Shown one piece after another: positions 57,961-64,000 of a stretch of 64,000 nucleotides of DNA. The notes beneath the pieces are model-generated. The model was not told where the DNA came from and made no database searches. It saw only the letters and a program-made list of their open reading frames with translations. Where the stretch lies: positions 17,799,235 through 17,863,234 of the forward strand of contig OX031069.1 in assembly GCA_943736015.1 (NCBI GenBank), given 5' to 3'. Position 1 is the stretch's first letter. Each line of letters starts with the position of its first letter. This stretch comes from Tridacna crocea (Eukaryota; Mollusca; Bivalvia; Cardiida; Cardiidae). Both the position numbers and the translations under genes were made by a program.

Positions 57961-58874
57961 TATTTTACAGGGCCTTTTATTAAGCAAACTTGTTTTACAG
58001 GGCTTTTTATTGGGCAAGATTCAAAAATCTTCATGTTTATAACCACACATTCTAGTTTCATATTGTAGGTCTGAGGTCAAAATTGGCTCCATCCAGGGAT
58101 CACAAGTTTAACATGGGCTTCAAAATATAGTCACTTCAATTAAAACATTAATCAAGGGAAATAACTCTTTGTATGAAAGATAAAGTTTGGTACTATTTAC
58201 CTCCCTTGATTATTATCAAACTGCATTGATACATGATTGGTGCTAGACATTAAGTTTTTTATAGAAAATATTCTGTTTTCAAGTGTGATTCATTTTGATG
58301 CTAATAGTTATACTCACATGAGTTGAATAATAAATTCAGAGTAAGGTTTCTATCATTCAGCTTATTTTTCCAAGGATTTTACCTTTCATGCTTACGAGTT
58401 AACCTGCTTGTACTGCCTGACAGTGTTCATTGTTTTTGAAGGCCCTCTTTTTTAGGGTCATGAACGCTTGAATTTGCGTGGTAAAGGGTTAAAAAGCCAG
58501 TGGAGCGATACAGGGCCATCATGGCCCTCTTGTTAAAAGTCCTTTTAAGTAAGGTACTGGCATGGTGGTTTGATATAAGATTGACTGTAGTCTGGCTTAA
58601 TGATCCCTTATTTTTAACTTACCTTTATTTTGTCCAAGTTTGAAAATGCTGTGAGCAATGTAGGGCCGCCATGGACTTGTGTCTCCATTTAAATTTAGGT
58701 CAAATGATTAACATATATTTAGAAGGTTAGAAAGCATTCTAGGAAATGGAGAAAATGCATTGTGTCCATTTCTCACAATGCTTTTAAAAGTGTCCTTGAT
58801 TATTATGCTTGACATTTTCTTCAACAGTGATTATATGGTAGTGAATGGAAAACCTTCTTTTTCTGGAATTTCAG

Positions 58875-59053
58875 GAACTCTCTACAACCACAAAAAAGAA
58901 TGAAGCAATTGTCAACGGAGTTCTAACAAAAGGTATTAAAGGATATAAACAGTTTAAAAGATTACTCCGCAAAAGTTACCAGGCACACTTAGCAGAGGTT
59001 CTAGAAAGGATGGAGAAGGAAGTTCAGAAGGATCAACAGTCAAAATCTGGTGG
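58875..59053 (+). CDS. CARD-protein gene, exon coding the second half of the CARD
   Basis: Acceptor CTGGAATTTCAG|GAAC. The donor is most likely TGG|GTAAAT at 59053/59054, or CTG|GTGGGT four bases earlier. It continues the frame of 55850 exactly (..RDIR|ELSTTT..). Encoded residues are about 47-105: GVLTKGIKGYKQFKRLLRKSYQAHLAEVLE matches CARD helices 4-6 (L..kG..a...F...L.....hLa..L). It is followed by a charged EKEVQKDQQSK tail that probably links to the rest of the protein. Downstream exons were not found before the window end. The protein could be a caspase, adaptor or receptor. Confidence 0.7.
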
Positions 59054-59162
59054 GTAAATCTCATTTTCTTAGAAGTTCCTCTCCCTTGTTTTAACAGCAT
59101 TTTTTCCAAGATAATATTTGGAGAATAATAACTTCAGATTGGATGGTGTTGATCCAAGATCA

Positions 59163-59370
59163 GGGCCTGTATTTGCAACCAATTCTTAAGAATGTTCTTA
59201 GTCTTGTTCTCCAGAATTCTTTACATTTGTTAGTAACACAATTTCTGATTGGCTAAATCATTCAGAATGAATGGTTCTGCCAGTCAGAGGTTGAGTTACT
59301 TACAAATTTAGAAAATTTTGCAGAAAAAGACCAAGAATATTCTCAAGACTGGTTTGTGAATACAGTTCCC
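59163..59370. mobile_element. MITE of GGGYCTGTATT family, copy 1
   Basis: GGGCCTGTATTTGCAACCAATTCTTAAGAA faces TTCTCAAGACTGGTTTGTGAATACAGTTCCC in imperfect inversion. An inner CTGATTGGCTAAA motif is shared with the other copies. No target duplication resolved. Confidence 0.65.
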
Positions 59371-59427
59371 GACTGCACATTCAGTGCAGTCCGATCTTGA
59401 TCGACACAGTCCACAAGAGCTCATTGA

Positions 59428-59700
59428 TTGTTGTTGTATTGTTGTATTGGGGTTTAACGCCACTTTAACAGCTATGGTCATATTATTGCGGTCAGTGATG
59501 CACATGTGTTTCCTGGCTTTCTGATACCAGTACTAACACAACTTTCTTTCCAAAGCCACCAACTACTTTTCTCACATGCTTCAGCAGAGGTGAGAGGCAA
59601 AAATACGCTGGAAAGAAAGTTCGCCTCAACCAGGTATCGATCTCACAACCACCAGGTTATGAATCCGACTTGCTCACCACTTAGCCACCCGGGCAGGCAA
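59428..59700 (-). mobile_element. tRNA-derived SINE with 13-bp target duplication
   Basis: AAGAGCTCATTGA flanks both sides (59415-59427 and 59701-59713). Read on the minus strand, an A-box TGGCTAAGTGG (59677-59687) and a B-box GATCGATAC (59634-59642) lie 34 bases apart near the 5' end, as in RNA polymerase III promoters derived from tRNA. A body with GGCGTTAAACCCC and a CAA/CAATA-rich 3' tail follow (59428-59455). Transcription would use the internal promoter and mobilisation a LINE in trans (family knowledge). Confidence 0.85.
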
Positions 59701-59839
59701 AAGAGCTCATTGAGTCAAGCCTAGCAGCCTAAGGGTTAAAATGAAATTGTAACTTAATCTTATCATCACTCAAAGCTTGTAGCACGGTAACTTCAGCTTC
59801 CTCAGATATGTTATGAGGGAGTAACAGTAGTAAATTACA

Positions 59840-60031
59840 GGGTCTGTATTCACCACCCATTCTTAAGAACATTCTTTGTCTTGTTCTTCAAGATTTTCTA
59901 AATGTGAAAGTAATAGAAATTCCGATTGGCTAAACTAAATGGTTTAGCCAATCAGAAGTTCTGTCACTTTCACAGTGACAAAGGTCATAGGACTAAGAAT
60001 CGTCTTTAGAATGATTGGTGAATACAAACCC
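59840..60031. mobile_element. MITE of GGGYCTGTATT family, copy 2
   Basis: GGGTCTGTATTCACCACCC faces GATTGGTGAATACAAACCC. The central palindrome GATTGGCTAAAC..GTTTAGCCAATC makes the whole element a hairpin. The flanks ATTACA and ATGACA are similar, but a target duplication is not certain. Confidence 0.75.
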
Positions 60032-61480
60032 ATGACATTTTGCTCTAAAACTGAATGTAGTGCCAGCTTATATGAACAGTGGTTATACACTTTCATTTTG
60101 AACAAATTAAAGGGATGCTGGTGCCAAGAAGTGCTTTGTTTTCAGTGAAAATTTTAAGTAAAGAAAGGGACATAACTCTCAAAAATACTTCGATAGTTGC
60201 CTGCCCTTTGATAGGGTCCCCTTTTGCTCATCAACAGCTTTTCAAAGTTTGAAGTAAATATCTTCAGTAATAATAGAGATACTGGAAAATGTTGAAGTTT
60301 TTGCACAATGGTGACGTAAACATTGACATCAGCGCAATGGAAATAATCCATTGTTTTCTCAGAAAATGGCCAAGCTGAAAATACTAGCTCAAATTGAATG
60401 CCTGTACGCACCATATAGTTCAATATGGCTTAACCCTTTACCAAACAACAATATTTTAGACTGGTTCAAATTGAAAGCACTTGCGGACGACAAAATCAGG
60501 GGTAAAAGTTTTCCGTATTATGACGGAATTCCGTATTTTCAGGGGCCGACCAGGTCATTTTTCCAAATCGTGTAAATCCGAGGAGAAAAATTTAGGGGGG
60601 TACCCCTTTATCTCGCATCTTTTGCAAGTCAACAGATTTTCGATGCCCTATCAATAAAATTTATTGTCCGACTGTATTTGCTTTGCTTTGTCTGGGGTTG
60701 ATCTCTGCATGGCTCTCGTCGAACGTCTGGTGAGAGATTCCGATACGGAATCAGCCGAGTTTAGTGGCCGAGTATACTCGGAATAGTTACTGAAGCATGC
60801 CGAATGGCATTTCGAATGGTCTATTTGTAAACGTCTTTTGATTGAACAGAACAGTGATCTTTTATATAAGAAATATATCGGTTCGTCAGTGTCTGAGAAC
60901 ACCTATAAATGTACGTGATTCACGTATAAAGTAGAAAAATCACGTACAGTTTTTCTCTGCTATACATACAAAAAGTCGTCCATAAAACAATGACAATCAT
61001 GGAACTTAGTAATTTCGGATATAATTTGGCACCAAAATGTTCACAGTCATTCACTCTTGCTTAGGCTTTCCCGAGTCTAAAAATGGATATTGAAACGGAA
61101 CGTTCTAAGGTTGTCTTATGATGTTATATTGTTCGTGTCCAAAATGTTGTGGCTGTGTTTTGTTTGGTTTGCCTACTTTAATATTTTAGCCTCTAAGACT
61201 GTAAAAGAAAATCAAGCATTAACAAAGCCGTTTGTTCTAGCGGTGGAATATTGGATGCAATTGATTGTTAGCCAGCAAAAGATGGCTCAGTTTAAATTAT
61301 CTTTGTTCTTTAAATAACAAATGAATGTCAGAGCTGCGGATCGGCAAATATCTTCCGATGTTAATAGTACGTGCCACTCAAACTCCTAAGTGACCGAAAA
61401 AGGGGATGGAAATTCATTCATACACCATTATCCGATTTGCAGTGAGTAGTTAAATATTGAGAGTTCTGGGGCAAGTCCCT
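60032..61480. other. Noncoding, with a half TTAA-type MITE
   Basis: 60430-60497 is the left half of the common MITE (TTAACCCTTTACCAAAC..GACAAAATCA), broken off at GGGGTAAAAG. The rest shows only short frames with no recognised domain (60651-60902 minus, 61090-61317 plus). Confidence 0.5.
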
Positions 61481-61617
61481 TTTTTCGCGTGTGCATGCCT
61501 TTTTTTTTTTTTTTTTTTTCGGGGCAAGTCGCGTTTTTGCGTTTTTTTGACCTTTTGACCTTTTTGACCTTTCTCCCGCTCGCGAGGTCATCGCGCTCAT
61601 GTGACCCCTCAAGGTCA

Positions 61618-62005
61618 AGAGCCTCGTTTTCGTTTGAGACGAGCCTTCGTTTGGGCCTCGCTTCGTTTGGGCCTCGCTTCGTTTGGGACGAGCCTTTGTT
61701 TGAGCCTCGCTTCGTTTGAGCCTCGCTTCGTTTGGACCTCGCTTCGTTTGAGACGAGCTTCGTTTGGGATGAGCCTTCGTTTGGGACCTCGCTTCGTTTG
61801 GGCCTCGCTTCGTTTGGGACGAGCCTTCGTTTGGGACGAGCTTCGTTTGGGCCTCGCTTCGTTTGAGACGAGCCTTCGTTTGGGACGAGCTTCTTTTGGG
61901 CCTCGCTTCGTTTGGGACGAGCCTTCGTTTGGGCCTCGCTTCGTTTGGGCCTCGCTTCGTTTGAGCCTCGCTTCGTTTGAACCTCGCCTCGTTTGGGACG
62001 AGCCT
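61618..62005. repeat. GC-rich minisatellite CCTCGCTTCGTTTGGG / ACGAGCCTTCGTTTGGG
   Basis: About 22 units of two alternating 16-17 base types (..CTTCGTTTGGG). Preceded by T20 and repeated GACCTTTTT (61500-61580), followed by a CG-dense GCGCGC..GGCGCCGCGGCGC stretch (62045-62095). Because the units lack stop triplets, long open frames exist on both strands. They encode only a monotonous Lys/Arg/Ser/Glu-rich repeat and are not called as genes. Confidence 0.85.
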
Positions 62006-62197
62006 TCGTTTTCATTCCCTTTCCCTTCGTCAAAAACATCTCTAGCGCGCGCATTGGGGGCGCCGCGGCGCTCCGCGCCACGACGCGCGCCCCCCCGCTG
62101 CTTCTAGGGTCAAAGTTCTTTTTTTCTTCGTCTCTAGAAAAAAAATGCGACGGTTCTCTCGATATATATTTCCGCTAAAGCAAAATATATATCATCG

Positions 62198-64000
62198 TTA
62201 TTTTATCTTATAATGTCCCCAAGCTAACGTACTTATCTTATCATCTAGAATATATCTTTTATCATCTCTCGAGCTTAACGCTATCTTATTAATTTCCTCA
62301 GTATATATTTCATGTTCGCGACTTCTAATCACGTTCATTTTTCTATGTTGATCTTTACCGCTAAATAAACATTTTTTATAATCCTCAAAGTTTATTTCGC
62401 GTTTGATTACTCCCTTTTTAATTCCCTTACATTTTTTTTCCTCTGAACAATCTAACATTTTATAACCGTATAACTTTGATCTTAAACCAGCAAACTCGGT
62501 TATAACCTTTCCCCCGCTTTCATCTTTGAACTTACCTAATAACTTTTTATTAACACCCGTAGGAATTCCAGAAGGATGATTATCAGGATAGTTACTAGTA
62601 TCAAACCAATCATTAACATCTCCGGATATATCTTTATAGAAATCATCCGTTTCAATCTGATAGACATAGCTATCTGTGTCAGTAAGGCAAAGCTTTACCT
62701 TATCTCCATACTTCTTTTTAATGTAATTATAATGAAAATCATACATTATAATTTTACTCAAATCGAGAATGCACATTCCTAAATAACAAGGCTTATTAAA
62801 TGTTAAAGTTGTATTACCCATATGAATGGATACTAAATTTTCGTTAAAAATAGTACAATGTTTAAAATTTGGTTTAGCGGCTAATTTTTCCGCTTTTAAC
62901 CTATCATTGACTAATCTAACATCCACTCGGTTTCTGATATTTTCCATGGTTTTACCAAAAACCGAATTATTCATTAACTTGAAAAGGTCTTTCTCAAATT
63001 CAGAGGTAGCTTTTGCTCTTAAATTAGTATTCTTATCAATATATTTTTTCAACCAAGGGCTTTCATTAAATATAATTCCTCTATGAATTTTTCTTAGCTT
63101 AAGACCAAAACCTAAATACTGTTTTAAATTCTTATAGTGAAGAACATATTCCTTTTTGCAATTCAAGTTAGGAACCAACTTTTCAACCGTACTTATTTTT
63201 ATGCTCTCAGGGGCTAAGGGGTAATCATTATGTGTATCGTGTAACTCCGTTGGGTATTCTAAATCAACTTCTAATATACACGGAAAATTCTCCCATTTAC
63301 CAAATTCGTCTTTAGTCATCCATCTAAATCCGCATGTAGGAAGAGGAAAAGACATTCCACTACCATATAAATTATTTGCGTCTAAATATTCGATAAATAT
63401 ACTAGGTAAAGTTTTATCGTGTTGACTTCCCATATACTTATTATTTGCCCTAGCGTATCTATGACTAATCACTGAAACCCCTCCCCTTATCCCTTTTTCA
63501 AACATTAAAAGCATATCAATATCTGTTAATAACTCTAACTTAACATTCGTTATTAACAGACAAGCATCAAACGCATAACCGGGAAGAGTATAATACCATG
63601 CAGGATCCAAATTATATTCGTTAAAAAAAACTTCCCTAAAATTTTCAAAAACATCAGCTAACAATAAAACGTCTGACAAGTTATATAAATCGTGGTAATC
63701 CCTAAGATTTTTTAATTTAAATGTATCCCAAACGACTTTCGCGTGATTATAATCCTCATCACTAATATCACTATCATTAAGTCTCGAGTAAAAAGAATCT
63801 TTAGGCGGTAACTTAGTTTCATTAAGTTTTTCTAGAGAATCAACATATTCGTAAGGATAAACTCCTTTTCGAAGAAGTAAGTCGAGTTCTTTACCATCAA
63901 AATATTTAGAGACGTTTTTAAATTTTTCCTTATTATTCTTAAATTTATTAACTAGCGAATCTAAACTAGCCGATAAAAACTTTAAGCTATCAACGAATCT
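62198..64000 (-). CDS. Polinton/Maverick-type protein-primed DNA polymerase B, C-terminal 600 residues
   Basis: Replicative polymerase of a large virus-like DNA transposon. It extends from a protein primer and carries proofreading exonuclease and polymerase domains. The frame is open from the window edge at 64000 to the stop at 62198. Seen in order: FYSRLND and YHDLY, an exonuclease III Yx3D motif (YNLSD, visible residues about 104-108), polymerase motif A DANNLYGSGMS (Asp at about 207), motif B KLMNNSVFGK (about 341), and motif C TDTDS (Asp at about 441 and 443). No stop or frameshift interrupts the visible part, and the catalytic residues are present. Exonuclease motifs I and II and the N-terminus lie outside. 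The AT-rich coding contrasts with the GC-rich minisatellite next to it. Neighbouring Polinton genes (integrase, ATPase, capsid proteins) would be to the right of the window. Confidence 0.9.
   Translation of the reverse strand, partial: RFVDSLKFLSASLDSLVNKFKNNKEKFKNVSKYFDGKELDLLLRKGVYPYEYVDSLEKLNETKLPPKDSFYSRLNDSDISDEDYNHAKVVWDTFKLKNLRDYHDLYNLSDVLLLADVFENFREVFFNEYNLDPAWYYTLPGYAFDACLLITNVKLELLTDIDMLLMFEKGIRGGVSVISHRYARANNKYMGSQHDKTLPSIFIEYLDANNLYGSGMSFPLPTCGFRWMTKDEFGKWENFPCILEVDLEYPTELHDTHNDYPLAPESIKISTVEKLVPNLNCKKEYVLHYKNLKQYLGFGLKLRKIHRGIIFNESPWLKKYIDKNTNLRAKATSEFEKDLFKLMNNSVFGKTMENIRNRVDVRLVNDRLKAEKLAAKPNFKHCTIFNENLVSIHMGNTTLTFNKPCYLGMCILDLSKIIMYDFHYNYIKKKYGDKVKLCLTDTDSYVYQIETDDFYKDISGDVNDWFDTSNYPDNHPSGIPTGVNKKLLGKFKDESGGKVITEFAGLRSKLYGYKMLDCSEEKKCKGIKKGVIKREINFEDYKKCLFSGKDQHRKMNVIRSREHEIYTEEINKIALSSRDDKRYILDDKISTLAWGHYKIK

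Larger units (their letters stand above)
55851..58874. other. Intron of the CARD-protein gene
   Basis: About 3.0 kb. It contains a partial GGGCC..GGGCCC MITE (56046-56156), a TTAA MITE (56313-56541), a (GTCC)n run and ~170-bp tandem repeats (57060-57960). It also contains MITE fragments (about 58430-58493, ending GTAAAGGGTTAA, and 58716-58800). No additional exon was recognised. Confidence 0.55.

Noticed and set aside
60651-60902. 83-residue minus-strand frame
   Set aside because: No domain recognised and no supporting signals.
61428-62107. 217- and 168-residue open frames (minus and plus) of Lys/Arg/Ser/Glu or Leu/Phe-rich repeats
   Set aside because: Both strands are open only because the minisatellite unit lacks stop triplets; no domain, and the frames mirror the repeat.

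Overview
The window reads as repeat-dense DNA from an animal nuclear genome, most likely a bivalve mollusc. This is inferred from the kinds of repeats present: L1/Tx1-like and CR1/jockey-like LINEs, a tRNA-derived SINE, a Polinton-type polymerase gene, palindromic MITEs, and degenerate ~155-170 bp tandem repeats of the sort common in bivalves. Spliced CARD exons also point to an animal. There are no bacterial operons, no tRNA or rRNA genes, and no CRISPR array. Almost all long reading frames belong to mobile elements.

Layout. (1) 1-26370: a head-to-tail tandem array of a ~9.55 kb unit. It holds one partial copy (1-7280), one complete copy (7281-16829) and a third (16830-26370). Each unit carries a Tx1-like LINE with its 3' UTR and poly-A tail, plus ~5.2 kb of noncoding sequence full of TTAA-flanked MITEs and hairpins. 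The LINE reading frame is intact in copy 2, intact but cut by the window edge in copy 1, and broken by an 11-bp deletion in copy 3. The duplication breakpoint can be placed to the base because copy 3 runs on into single-copy flank at 26371. (2) 26324-31816: two ~1 kb inverted arms, each ending in an LTR. They flank a noncoding LTR-retrotransposon body with a primer-binding site, a polypurine tract and a second, diverged LTR. A 173-bp MITE sits in one arm, and the other arm preserves its empty target site.

(3) 33398-44540: an 11.1 kb interval with minisatellite-bearing terminal inverted repeats (GGTCCTACTAAATACC) and a 10-bp direct repeat GGTTATTTAT on either side, as in a Mutator-like or foldback element. 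Inside it, on the minus strand, lies a CR1/jockey-type LINE. Its ORF1 and ORF2 share one frame separated by a TAG, ORF1 has an internal TGA, and ORF2 is split by a 3.8 kb insertion that itself carries ~165-bp tandem repeats and two MITEs. (4) 44541-54600: mostly unrecognised noncoding DNA with a 361-bp MITE (9-bp target duplication), degenerate tandem repeats and hairpins. (5) 55179-59053: three plus-strand exons that splice in frame into the N-terminus of a CARD-domain protein, the only convincing host gene. (6) 59163-60497: MITEs and a SINE with a 13-bp target duplication. (7) 61490-62110: a GC-rich minisatellite. (8) 62198-64000: the C-terminal 600 residues of a Polinton-type protein-primed DNA polymerase B on the minus strand, open to the window edge.

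The window is therefore a record of nested insertion, inverted duplication and recent tandem amplification, with one host gene threaded between elements. Apart from that exon set, no multi-gene host pathway is visible.
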